From Candidatus Eiseniibacteriota bacterium (GTDB lineage: Bacteria; Eisenbacteria; RBG-16-71-46; CAIMUX01), in NCBI GenBank assembly GCA_020633975.1, contig JACKCR010000014.1, positions 1 through 64,000 of the forward strand: DNA of 64,000 nucleotides, in the 5' to 3' direction. Shown here one piece after another: positions 8,298 through 17,600 of this stretch. Each line of letters begins with the position of its first letter. Positions within the stretch are counted from its first letter, which is position 1. The notes under the pieces are model-generated. The model had not been told where the DNA came from. It saw only the letters and a program-made list of their open reading frames with translations, and did no database searches. A program made the position numbers and the translations under genes.

Positions 8298-8531
8298 ATG
8301 AAGTTCAAAGAGCTCGACACGGTCGTACTGAGCCGGGATCTGCGCGAGCACGGCCTCGAGCGCGGTGATCTCGGCGCGGTGGTCGCCGTCCACGAGCCCG
8401 ACGAACTCGAGATCGAGTTCGTGATGGCGTCGGGGCGCACTGGCGCGCTGTTGACCGTGCACGAGTCGGATGTCCGGCGGGTAGACGACACCGATCTCGT
8501 CGCCGTCAGGTCGTTTGGCGCGGCGAAGTAG
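8298..8531 (+). CDS. DUF4926 protein
   Basis: The protein has 77 residues (MKFKELDTVVLSRDLREHGL, then ERGDLGAVVAVHEPDELEIE). This is the DUF4926 pattern of a small SH3-like barrel: 'lDvVaLtxDLpexgLxxGdxGtVV'. In other genomes it is commonly paired with DUF6883, and the pair behaves like a toxin-antitoxin module. No partner is visible here. A purine-rich site (gggagcagaagg) precedes the ATG. It is one of several orphan small genes in this part of the window. Confidence 0.82.
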   Translation: MKFKELDTVVLSRDLREHGLERGDLGAVVAVHEPDELEIEFVMASGRTGALLTVHESDVRRVDDTDLVAVRSFGAAK

Positions 8532-8686
8532 TCGGAAGTCGCGCTGCATTCGGCGCGAGTGTTCAACGTGGGCGAGCTCATCGACAAGAAGGCCGGAACG
8601 CTCGAACGTCTGAACGGCTTCCCAGGACTGAAGGGCCACTTGCGTTCGACCGACCTGTTCGCACGTCGCCACCTTCCGCTGTCCTG

Positions 8687-10024
8687 CTACACCCCCCCGA
8701 GCATCCACTCATACGCCGTCTGCACGACGGCTCCCTCGCCGCCTTCTGCCGGGTTGCCGTCCCGTGTCGCCGTCAGCAGCCGCCCTCTTGCCTTCGGATG
8801 CGATTTCATGGCTTCCGCGAGAGCCCGACACTCGCGTTCACTCGTCTCCGACGTGGACGCGTTCGCGCAGACTTGAATCAACTCCTCGACGCCTTCCGGA
8901 CTGCGGGCCAGGAAGTCGACTTCGTATCCTGACCGGGTGCGCACGTACGTGACGTCGCACCTGCGGCGCTGGAGTTCGATGAGGACTGCGATTTCGAGTG
9001 TGTGTCCCACGTTGCTCCTGCCGGATCGATCGAAGATCGGGATGAGTCCTGGGTCGATCGGGTAGGCCTTCCGCGGGTTGACCATGCGTGCTCGTTCGGA
9101 GTGGGCCTCCATCCACACGGTGCGGATGAGGAACGCCTCTTCGAGGTAGGCGAGTAGTTGGTGGACGGTGTCCTTTGCGATCGCGACGCCTTGGCTCTTG
9201 AGAGCGGAGTAGAACTTCTCGACGCTGAACGTGCCGGCAGCGTTTCCAAGGAGGTGACGCACGATCCACCGGAGGCCGGCGACTTGTGTCACTCCGTGGC
9301 GCTCGACGACGTCTCGGAGGATGGCGACGTCCACGTAGTCGCGAAGGAGTTGGAGGCGCGACGCGTCATCGATCGCCTGAGCTTCAGGAAAGCCTCCGGT
9401 GCGAAGCCACTCCAGGAAGTGTCGCTCCAGTTCGCGGCGCGCCTTCGCCGTCATCGAACGGTTGGGTTCGTGCACCCGTGCGCCTCGATGGCGGAGGGCT
9501 TCGCGGAACGAGAATGGGAAGATCGGTACTTCCCAAGCGCGGCCGCGCATCGACGTCGCTACTTCCCGCGAGAGGAGGGCGGCGGACGATCCAGTGAGGA
9601 CGATCCGAGCCTCGCCTTCGTCGAGAAGGCGACGTACGAAACGCTCCCATCCGGGAACGAGCTGGATCTCGTCAAGATACCAATTTACGACGTCGCTCTC
9701 CGCGTGCTCACGGACCTGCCGGGAGTACTCCTCGACGAGGAAGCCGAGATGGTGGCCCTCGAGGCCGCCGAGCCGTTCGTCTTCGAAGTTGATGTATGGC
9801 ACCGACTCGCGGGCCGCTCCTTCCGCGATCCGCTCGCGTCGCAGCTGGTGGAGGAACGTCGTCTTGCCGGCGCGCCTCATCCCGATCACCGCGGTGGCCT
9901 TGCCCGGGAACTCCACGCGGCCATGGAACTCACGCGCCGTTCCCTCCGGGATCGGCCCCGACAGGGACTCCGTGAGCTTGTCCGAGAGGACGCGGCGGAG
10001 GTCGTTGGGAAGGTCGAACGGCAT
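8687..10024 (-). CDS. AAA ATPase with DUF4143 domain (copy 2)
   Basis: The protein has 445 residues. Walker A is GMRRAGKTT (48-56) and Walker B is YLDEIQ (116-121). An arginine-rich sensor stretch follows (GSSAALLSREVATSMRGRAW). The C-terminal DUF4143 region contains RSGYEVDFL and ELIQVCAN. In this subfamily the E-x-K of the nuclease-like core is replaced by IQVC, so nuclease activity is unlikely. It is clearly diverged from the ATPases at 4447 and 18836, which suggests separate acquisition rather than local duplication. Its upstream DNA has a distinct set of AGAAGGAG half-sites, probably for autoregulation. Confidence 0.88.
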   Translation of the reverse strand: MPFDLPNDLRRVLSDKLTESLSGPIPEGTAREFHGRVEFPGKATAVIGMRRAGKTTFLHQLRRERIAEGAARESVPYINFEDERLGGLEGHHLGFLVEEYSRQVREHAESDVVNWYLDEIQLVPGWERFVRRLLDEGEARIVLTGSSAALLSREVATSMRGRAWEVPIFPFSFREALRHRGARVHEPNRSMTAKARRELERHFLEWLRTGGFPEAQAIDDASRLQLLRDYVDVAILRDVVERHGVTQVAGLRWIVRHLLGNAAGTFSVEKFYSALKSQGVAIAKDTVHQLLAYLEEAFLIRTVWMEAHSERARMVNPRKAYPIDPGLIPIFDRSGRSNVGHTLEIAVLIELQRRRCDVTYVRTRSGYEVDFLARSPEGVEELIQVCANASTSETSERECRALAEAMKSHPKARGRLLTATRDGNPAEGGEGAVVQTAYEWMLGGV

Positions 10025-10030
10025 GGCACA

Positions 10031-10115
10031 TTTCTCCTTCTGCCGAGGAGAGTATTGTCCCTAGTTCTCCGGATGAGAAGGAGAAATAAGTCTACAATTC
10101 ACCTTCTGTGAAGGA
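10031..10115. promoter_or_regulatory. Cluster of AGAAGGAG half-sites upstream of ATPase copy 2
   Basis: A perfect 12-bp inverted repeat, ATTTCTCCTTCT (10031-10042) and AGAAGGAGAAAT (10077-10088), starts 6 bp upstream of the ATPase start codon. Further half-sites follow: TTCTCC near 10066 and the small palindrome CCTTC-tgt-GAAGG (10103-10115). The arrangement fits cooperative binding by a regulator near the promoter. The regulator is unknown. Confidence 0.45.
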
Positions 10116-10250
10116 GGATTGGTGCAGGTCATGATCGATGGGGGTCCTCTCTATCGATCACTAGCGGCGTGAGGATGATCGATAACAGGGCGTCCGGGTC
10201 GAGCGCGGGCCCGGGATCACGGGCGTCGTCATGAGAGTTTCTCCAGCCCG

Positions 10251-10267
10251 TGGCGAAAATTTCGCCA
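10251..10267. promoter_or_regulatory. Perfect 17-bp palindrome TGGCGAAAATTTCGCCA
   Basis: Eight-base arms surround a central A. The same motif, with two changes, overlaps the start of the ATPase at 5790. Here no intact gene begins next to it, so it may be the control region of a lost ATPase gene. The 10025-10379 gap also holds the half-site cluster and a G-rich tract near 10300, and no gene. Confidence 0.45.
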
Positions 10268-10379
10268 TGCCGTGGGGAATCTGCCGGAAGTCAGACGGGG
10301 GGGGGGCGGGGGCGAGGCGGGAACGTCCGCGAAATCGGCAACCACGAGTGGAAGCCGCTGGTTTTGTTCGGCCGGAAAG

Positions 10380-12953
10380 CTACCCGACCCGGTACCCCAT
10401 CGCCGCGTATCCCTTCCGACGCTTCTCGTACATCCGGGCCAGCACCGGGACGTGGACATCGACGTAGTCGTAGATGCGGACCTCTTCCTTTGCTCGGTGT
10501 CGTCGGTGAAGGCGGCCTGCGTACTGGACGAGGGTTCCCTTCCAGGAAACCGGCATCGTCAGGAACAGGGTATCGAGTCGAGCATCGTCGAACCCCTCTC
10601 CCAAGAACCTTCCGGTCGCGAGGAGAAGGCGCTCCTCGTCTTGGGGAAGCGCAGCGATCTGCTCCGACACGCTTCGGCGTTGCCGAGCGGTTAGTCCGCC
10701 ACGTAGCACGATTATGTTTCGAACGAAGCCGCGAAGTCGGGTCTCGAGGTAGGCGAGGTGCTCGGTTCTCTCGGAGAGGATGACCGGCGACCTTCCCTCG
10801 TTGATCGCAGTGATCACGTCGTCGAGGATGAGTTCGTTTCGAGCGTCGTCCGTGCTGAGTGCGGAGTAGAGGTCCTGGATGCTGGTGCGACTGTCGACCA
10901 GCTCGGTCTGGAAGGAAGTGTGCCTTACTACCAGTCGATGTCTTGCGATCCCCGAACGGGAAGCATCTCGTTGAGTGGTCGTGTGCCTGACCGACCCGAG
11001 TTGGAACCCTAGGATTGGGTGGTGACCGTCCCTACGCTCAGGAGTTGCCGTGAGGCCGGTGACGTACCTGGCACGCACGGAGTTCATGACTCGCTCGAAC
11101 GAGACCGCCGGCACGTGGTGGCACTCGTCGACGAGAACATGGCCGTAGGACTCGAGTAGAGCGTCGCGGTCGTCGTGTTTGGCGAGGCTCTGGATCATGG
11201 CAACGTCGAGGATTCCGTTCCGCTTCCGCCTTCCACCCCCGAGCTGGCCCACCTCCTTGACCGGAACCCCGAGAAAGACGCTGAGCTGTTCGCGCCATTG
11301 ATCCAGGAGTTGTGACCGGTGGACCAGAACGAGGGTACTGCGGGCTCGGGCAGCGATCAGGTACGTTCCTACCACGGTCTTTCCCGATCCTGGAGGTGCG
11401 ACGAGGACACCGATGTCGTGTCCCTTCATTGATTGGACCATTCCCACCTGCATGGGCGACAGTTCCCCGACGAAGGCGTGGGGAAGCGGAGCCCCGCCTG
11501 CCCTTGCGTCATCGATCTGTACCTGTGCGCCAGCGAGTTCGAGGAGCTGTGTTGCGTCTTCCAGGCTTCCCCGCGGCAGACTCAGCTGCGCGCCAAGATC
11601 CTCCGAGCAGTCGATGATCCGAGGGGTCCGGCCGACCGAGAGGCGCATCGCTTGTCGGCGATGGAACTCGGGGTTTGGAAAGATCGCGAGTCTGCGGAGG
11701 CGGGTGACGGAGCTCGATATCAGATCAGCCTTCTCGACGATGACGCGTCCTGTCAAGCGTATGCGGACCGTTCTCCCGGACAGGTCGTCATCGAGGGGGG
11801 GGGCGTGCCTACTTCGATCCGGGTGCTCGCCATCGCGGACCAGTATCGATCCGGTTGGTACGAACGCGGCGGTGGTCAGCCCGCGAACGCCGGGTCCGAA
11901 CACGGAAGCCGAGGAACTCTCTCTCGTCAACGCTTCCGCTCGTGCTGTCGAGAGCCGCTCGATCTGACGGAGGTAACCCCACTGGTCTGGGATCGGTTGG
12001 AAGTCAGGTCCCAGGAACAGCGTGTTGCCCTCCTGTCGCGCGTGATACTGCAGTGGCAGAGCAATCAGATTGCCGAACCCGCCACTAGGGACTCGGTCCT
12101 GATTGGGGAACAGCCGATCGTAGGACGACATCGAGAGTTCTGGGCGTCGTTCCATGGTTGCTGTGACAAGGCGGGTCCCCAATGCTCTGGCCGTGTACGC
12201 TGGGACCGGGCTGTCGAAGAAGATCCACACGTGCGACCCGCTCCCCGAGCGCGAACGCTCGATGGCTGGGTCGAGTCCTTGGTCGCGGCACGATTGGGCA
12301 AAGGCCAGTGTGTCCTGTTCCCAGCCCTCGCCGTCGAAGTCACCGGCGAGGAAGTGACAGGTGTGGTCTTTCAGGATCGGGTACACACCGACAACCATTC
12401 GTCCCTGGAGGTGGTCGAGAACGACGCGGTCGGACAGCGGTACGAACGCTTGATTCGGACATGCGCCGCAGCGAACTCGAGGCTTGTCGCATAGGCCGCC
12501 GACCCACTCGTTCCCGCACTTGGGCGAGTACCCGGACCGGCCGGTTCGGTGGTTCTCCCATCGCACCGCGAATACGTCCTCGCGGCCGAGGAACAGACTC
12601 CGGAACAGCACAACCTTCTCTTCCGGGCTGAGCTCGGGGAGAGGAGCCGAGATTTCGGTTGTGGGTACGTCGCGTCCCCCAGGTCTGGCCGTCGACAGAC
12701 CACGTCGCAGCTCCGCGAGTCTCGTAACGACTTCGGAGCGTTCCCGATCGAGACGTGCCAGGTCTCGTTCCAGTCTCGTGATCTCGCCCATGAGCCGTGC
12801 AGGATCTGCCAATCCTTTGGGGTCTCGGCGATCGCCATTCATGGAACTCGGCCTTGCGTGTCCGCAATGAGGGTCTTGCGCGTGCATCGAAGCGAGAGAG
12901 TTCGATCGACCGAACGCGGGGTTGTGGACCCGGCGAACCTGATCACGCCCCAT
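10380..12953 (-). CDS. TOTE-type archaeo-eukaryotic primase fused to superfamily 2 helicase
   Basis: The protein has 857 residues if it starts at 12953, where GGAAGGGAG precedes the ATG and the gene overlaps the AbiEii stop by 11 nt. A start at 12842 is also possible. A coiled coil (~55-90) precedes a zinc-binding knuckle (C146, C155, C162, C165). The TOTE-family primase follows, with catalytic-type D205-x-D207 (GDFDGEGW), SRSGSGSHVWIFF (H241) and SYDRLFPNQD. The C-terminal half is an SF2 helicase: APPGSGKT (519-526), DECH (609-612), TGLTATPERRDG, and a helicase-C part with QYAGRLHRRH. TOTE proteins are predicted components of conflict systems against invading DNA. The arrangement with AbiE suggests a joint defence locus. 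Confidence 0.88.
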   Translation of the reverse strand: MGRDQVRRVHNPAFGRSNSLASMHAQDPHCGHARPSSMNGDRRDPKGLADPARLMGEITRLERDLARLDRERSEVVTRLAELRRGLSTARPGGRDVPTTEISAPLPELSPEEKVVLFRSLFLGREDVFAVRWENHRTGRSGYSPKCGNEWVGGLCDKPRVRCGACPNQAFVPLSDRVVLDHLQGRMVVGVYPILKDHTCHFLAGDFDGEGWEQDTLAFAQSCRDQGLDPAIERSRSGSGSHVWIFFDSPVPAYTARALGTRLVTATMERRPELSMSSYDRLFPNQDRVPSGGFGNLIALPLQYHARQEGNTLFLGPDFQPIPDQWGYLRQIERLSTARAEALTRESSSASVFGPGVRGLTTAAFVPTGSILVRDGEHPDRSRHAPPLDDDLSGRTVRIRLTGRVIVEKADLISSSVTRLRRLAIFPNPEFHRRQAMRLSVGRTPRIIDCSEDLGAQLSLPRGSLEDATQLLELAGAQVQIDDARAGGAPLPHAFVGELSPMQVGMVQSMKGHDIGVLVAPPGSGKTVVGTYLIAARARSTLVLVHRSQLLDQWREQLSVFLGVPVKEVGQLGGGRRKRNGILDVAMIQSLAKHDDRDALLESYGHVLVDECHHVPAVSFERVMNSVRARYVTGLTATPERRDGHHPILGFQLGSVRHTTTQRDASRSGIARHRLVVRHTSFQTELVDSRTSIQDLYSALSTDDARNELILDDVITAINEGRSPVILSERTEHLAYLETRLRGFVRNIIVLRGGLTARQRRSVSEQIAALPQDEERLLLATGRFLGEGFDDARLDTLFLTMPVSWKGTLVQYAGRLHRRHRAKEEVRIYDYVDVHVPVLARMYEKRRKGYAAMGYRVG

Positions 12954-13761
12954 CTCCCTTCCAGGGGGCCCCCGGCAATCTAGCTACGAGTTCTTCCAGA
13001 ACCACCTGCAGTGCGTCGTCGAAGTTCCACGTCAGGCCGGGTCGCAGCAATGCGGCCATGTCCCTGCGAAAGTCTTGGCGATCCGACTTCTCGTGTAGGT
13101 TCGCTTCGAACTGCGCTCGACTCACGGCGTGGCCGCCTTCCCTCATGTAACGAAGGAAGCACGCGATGACGGCTTCCGGGTTCACCCCGCCTTGGGCGAG
13201 GGCGAACCAAAGGTCGAAGAGGTCTCTGCCCTTCTTGCGTTGGTAGAGTGCGCGAAGCTTGGTCCCGAGAAGTTCGTCGATGCTGAAGGTGGTGATGTTC
13301 GCCCTGCCCCGGAACCACTGGTTGTGGACATCGAACGGCACATGCGCGAGTCCGAGTTCGGTGAAGTGCTCCCGCGAGTTGACCTCGATCTTGAGCCGCA
13401 TGTTCACCGGTGGATTGCCTTCGGAACCGAATCGATAGACGAGGTTGACCCGGCCTTCCTTCAGCTTGCGCTGCGGAGTTCCAAGCCATGGATCCAACAC
13501 GCTCCGAAGGAGGTCGAGAGTCTCGCCGATGGCTTCTGCGTCGACCTGAACGAGGTCGATATCCTCCGAGTACCGTGCGGCTGGTCGCAGATGGAGCTTG
13601 TAGAGCGCCGTACCTCCACGGAACGCCAGTCGCCGGGCGATCTCGGGAACAGAGTAGATCTCGACGAGAGCCCGGCTGATGATCAGGTCCTGCTCTACGA
13701 GCGAGTCGGCTTCCCATGGCGCGCTCCGTCGCCACTCGACGATTGCCTGTTCGGGGATCAT
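12943..13761 (-). CDS. abiEii: AbiEii-type nucleotidyltransferase toxin
   Basis: The protein has 272 residues. The start at 13761 is set by the 4-nt ATGA overlap with the upstream AbiEi gene; a much longer frame to 14343 runs antisense-like through AbiEi in another phase and is rejected. RGGTALYKLHL and RYSEDIDLV form the nucleotidyltransferase signature of AbiEii/MenT-like toxins. TFSIDELLGTKLRALYQRKK and RDLFDLWFAL are also conserved in the family. Such toxins transfer nucleotides to tRNA or other targets and cause growth arrest during phage infection; their antitoxin is the paired AbiEi. The end overlaps the possible start of the TOTE helicase. Confidence 0.9.
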   Translation of the reverse strand: MIPEQAIVEWRRSAPWEADSLVEQDLIISRALVEIYSVPEIARRLAFRGGTALYKLHLRPAARYSEDIDLVQVDAEAIGETLDLLRSVLDPWLGTPQRKLKEGRVNLVYRFGSEGNPPVNMRLKIEVNSREHFTELGLAHVPFDVHNQWFRGRANITTFSIDELLGTKLRALYQRKKGRDLFDLWFALAQGGVNPEAVIACFLRYMREGGHAVSRAQFEANLHEKSDRQDFRRDMAALLRPGLTWNFDDALQVVLEELVARLPGAPWKGDGA

Positions 13762-14555
13762 ACGTCGGGCTCCACGTCCGCGTTGACGGCCACCTTCCAG
13801 CGTGAGTCTCTCGGTGCGCCCTCCATCTTTGCCCAGGGGGCGAGTGGCACGACGAACAAGTTTCGCTCCGCGAGTACGACTTCGAGGTCGTCGGCGTGTT
13901 CGTTCTGTCCGATGAGTGCGAGGAGGTAGCCGAGACGTTGGACCCAGGCAATGGGCGCACGTCGTGCTTCCGCCCGAAGGCCATCGCGGTCGATCGTTTC
14001 CGAGAGCTCGGAGAGTACCGTGGCGATGTTGTCGATGTAGCCGCTGCGATCCGGGTATCCGACCAGTTCGAGAGCTGTAGCGGCCGGCGATGCGACCCGA
14101 ATGACTCCTGCCGGAGTGTTTCGTTCGACCACCGGCGTGTCCTCCATGTCGCGCCGGGCCACGAAGTCCACACGAACCCCCCCGCACTCGATACCTCTGC
14201 GGGCCTTCGGAACCATCACTTGGAACATCTGCGGCTTCTGGTGCGCGGCCCCGTGGTAGGCAGCTGCGCTGAGGAGGGTCACGTAGTATGGCTCGCCGAG
14301 GTGGGCCATGAGCTGCGGCACGAACTGCTCCGCCGGTAGGCACCCGAGCGCTCGGTACCGCGGGGGAACGACGACATGGAACCCCCTAAGGGGATCCGCC
14401 ACCTGCCCCTTGTCCTTGAGGCGACGCAGCTGGGCCCGGACGGCGGGTACGGATTTGCCGAGCGCCTGGACGACGTCGTCCGTGGTGAACACCAGCCTGC
14501 CGCGGATCTGCAGGTCCTCTATGTAGCTGGCGGCCGATTCCATCGAGAAGTGCAC
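13758..14555 (-). CDS. abiEi: AbiEi-type antitoxin / transcriptional regulator
   Basis: The protein has 265 residues from a GTG at 14555; an ATG at 14543 is an alternative. The N-terminal ~70 residues form a winged helix (LVFTTDDVVQALGKSVPAVR and AQLRRLKDKGQVAD). A C-terminal domain typical of AbiEi follows (AAAYHGAAHQKPQMFQVMVP, then RVASPAATALELV). In characterised AbiE systems the AbiEi protein neutralises AbiEii and represses its own promoter by binding inverted repeats. The 4-nt overlap with abiEii fits that arrangement, and a candidate pair of repeats lies directly upstream. Confidence 0.9.
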   Translation of the reverse strand: MHFSMESAASYIEDLQIRGRLVFTTDDVVQALGKSVPAVRAQLRRLKDKGQVADPLRGFHVVVPPRYRALGCLPAEQFVPQLMAHLGEPYYVTLLSAAAYHGAAHQKPQMFQVMVPKARRGIECGGVRVDFVARRDMEDTPVVERNTPAGVIRVASPAATALELVGYPDRSGYIDNIATVLSELSETIDRDGLRAEARRAPIAWVQRLGYLLALIGQNEHADDLEVVLAERNLFVVPLAPWAKMEGAPRDSRWKVAVNADVEPDV

Positions 14556-14658
14556 ACCTGCAAAAGATCACACAAAAGGTTACGATGCGCAGCCGTAGAC
14601 TGCGATTGGCGGAGTCCACAGTCGCAGAAACTACCTCAATATGTGCTTTTTTGCAAGT
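14556..14658. promoter_or_regulatory. Candidate AbiEi operator (inverted repeats)
   Basis: ACCTGCAAAAGATCACAC (14556-14573) and, inverted, ACTTGCAAAAAAGCACAT (complement of 14641-14658) match at 14 of 18 positions. They lie directly upstream of abiEi. AbiEi proteins are known to autoregulate through paired inverted repeats. The wide spacing, about 67 bases, makes this tentative. Confidence 0.4.
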
Positions 14659-14698
14659 GCGGACTTTTGGGCCAACATCGGCTCCACCGCCCAATGGC

Positions 14699-17600
14699 TC
14701 ACCGCAGCAGGAACTCCAGATCCTCCCGCTGGAGGTTTTTCATCAGCGCCGAGTCTTCCTGGATGATCGAGTCGGCGAGCTGCCGCTTCCTCGCCTGGAG
14801 TTCCAGGATTCTCTCCTCGACCGTGTCGCGCGCGACGATCCGGCACGCGAGGACCGATCGCTCCTGCCCGATCCGGTGCGCGCGGTCGATCGCCTGCGCT
14901 TCCACGGCGGGGTTCCACCAAGGATCGAGGAGGAACACATACGTCGCCGCGGTCAGGTTGAGTCCGGTGCCGCCGGCTTTGAGGCTGATGAGGAACACGT
15001 CGAGCTCTGGGTCGTTCTGAAACCGCTCGACCGTCTTCGCGCGGTTCCGTGTCTTCCCGTCGAGGTACTCGTACCGGATGCCCGCCGCGTCGAGCCGCCC
15101 TCGCACGAACGTGAGGAGGGAGACGAACTGAGAGAAGACGAGAGCCTTGTGTCCTTCCTCCCGGAGTTCGCCGAGCTTCTCCACGAGGAGATCGAGTTTG
15201 GAGGAGCCGACCGACTCCGCCACGGCGGGATCGATGAGGGACGAGTGACACGCGGCCTGGCGAAGACGGAGTAGACCCTCGAGTACGATGAGAGGCTTTG
15301 CGCCTCCTGGTTCCTCGGAGAGGAGCAGAGTTTCGTAGTGTGCGCGGAGCGAGTCGTAGAGCTTCCGTTGTTCGCGGCCGAGCGTGCAGTAGACCGTCTG
15401 CTCGGTCCGTTCGGGTAGCTGCGGCGCGACCTGCGCTTTCGTCCGCCGAAGGATGAACGGACGCACGGCGGCCGCGAGGAGGTTCGCGGGAGTCTGGGGT
15501 GCACTGCTGGGTGCGTCGGCAGTGCCACCGGTTGCGACACTGGCGATGCTGCCGACCGCCGTGCTGGCGGCCCGATCGGCGGGCTCCACGGGCGATCCGT
15601 CTGGAGATACCTGTGCCAGTGGCGCCTCAGTCTCCACCTTCATCGTCGCCCACTTGTGAAACCGTTGCGATGATCCGAGGAGGCCCGGGTTGAGGAACGC
15701 GAAGAGAGACCAGAGCTCGCCGATGTGGTTCTCGATCGGCGTTCCGCTGAGCGCGAGGCGGTGCCGGGCGTTCAGGAGGCGAACGGCCTTCGCGATCGAC
15801 GTCTTCGCGTTCTTGATCGTCTGCGACTCGTCGAGGATGACGTAGTCGAACGGGGTCTCCCGGAACTGCTCGATGTCTCTCCGGAGGACACCGTACGTGG
15901 TGAGGACGAGATGAGCGCGGCTTCTCGCAATCGCATCTTCGAGCGTACCCCGCGACGTGCCCGAGAAGTCGAGGATACGGAGTTTCGGAGCGAACGTGCC
16001 GCCCTCGACGATCCAGTTGAACGCGACCGAACGCGGAACGACGACGAGCGAGGGGAGCGGCTTCCGGCGGCCCGTGTCATCCGTCGGAAGCGCGGACTCT
16101 ACGGATCGGGCGGACGACGCGGACCCGGTCGATTCACGCGGCGCGGCTGGGTCGGTCTGTCCGCGGACTGTCCTGCGCGAGTCGAGGAGCGCGAGGGTCA
16201 TGATCGTCTTGCCGAGCCCCATGTCATCGGCGAGACAGCCGCCGAACCCGAACTGTCTCAGGAAGGCGAACCAGGCGAGGCTCGCTTCCTGGTAGGGACG
16301 GAGTTCGGCCTGGAACGACTTCGGGGCCCGTACCGGCGCGATGCCGTCGAAGCTCCGGAGCTGAGCGCGGATCTCCTCGAACCGCTCGTCCGTTTCCACG
16401 TGCGGTTCGCCGCTGAGTAGCGCATCGAGAAGTGGTGCCTGGTGTCGGCCGAACTGGAGTTCGCCGCCCGAGGCCTTACCCATATCGAGGAGGAGTCCGT
16501 TGCGACGGAGCCAGTCCTCGGGCAGGAAGCCGACGGTGCCGTCGCCCAATCGGACGGTCCGCTCTCCCTTCTTGAGTGCGGCGAGGATCGCGGCGAGGTC
16601 GACGTCGTCGAAACCCTCGTACGACACGGCGACGCGAACCCCGAACCAGTCGATGCCGGACGAGACACGTGTCTGCACGCTCTGCGGCGTGCGGAGCACC
16701 GAGTCCTTCGCCCAGACCTGCCAGCCACGCGCGACGAGGTCGTCCACGATCCGGATGACGCTCGACTCCTGGAGACTGAAGTAGCCGTCCGTACCTTGCC
16801 GCTGCGAGGTCACTCCGAGTTCGGAAGCCACGCGGAGCGCCTCGGCTTCGGCCGGGCGGTGTCTCATCACGAGCGTGCGCCGCTCGGTGTCGAGGACCCG
16901 CCCTTCCGGACAGCGTTCGTCGACGAGGACGTCGCCGTAGGCGAACTCCATGTAGGCAGCGAGACGGCCGCGTCCGATTGCGCCTTCTTCCCAGCTGCCG
17001 GCCGGAGGGCGATGTCCCGATGACGGGGCGGCCGAGGGACCAGCCGACTGATTGGTTGACGCACCAGTCGACGAACTGGCTGAGGAGCCGGACGACGCAC
17101 CGGCCGACAGACCCGTTTGCGCCCCGGTCGATGTCGGGAAACCCGGGCGCCAGGGAGCGGGGACCTCGCCTGGGCCTGCGATCACGAGTCGGGGCACGGG
17201 TGGGCTCGAGAGTTCGTTCCACCGGTACGACTCCGGAGCCTGGATCGAAGGACATCCCTGAACGTGCGCGGCGGCCGTGATGAACTCGTCGACGTCGCTC
17301 TCGTCGATCTCGAGCGGGAGATGGAAGGCATCGGCCCAGGTTTCCACGTCATCGCCCTGGACGTGTCGAAGGACGTTTTCCATCAGCGCAAAGCCGCTCG
17401 GGAAGTACAGAGCGCCATCCGGTGAGAGCGAATCAGAATCCCGTACGAGCCTGAGCCTGGAGTGGTAGATAGGACGCCCTTCCGTGTCGTCGTGGAGTGC
17501 GAGCGTCATCGTCCACGGGCCAGCGGCGTCCCACTCGATCGGAATGCCGTTCGTCGGCTCCATGTCGACCTGCCGTGACCTCACCTCGCCGCTCAGTCCG

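Noticed and set aside
10295-10315. G-rich tract as a quadruplex or recombination signal
   Set aside because: It is a simple run of G in a GC-rich genome. Nothing else supports a function.
12943-14343. 466-codon minus-strand frame including AbiEii
   Set aside because: The extra N-terminal part overlaps AbiEi in another phase and is arginine-rich and featureless. The ATG at 13761 with the ATGA overlap is the better start.
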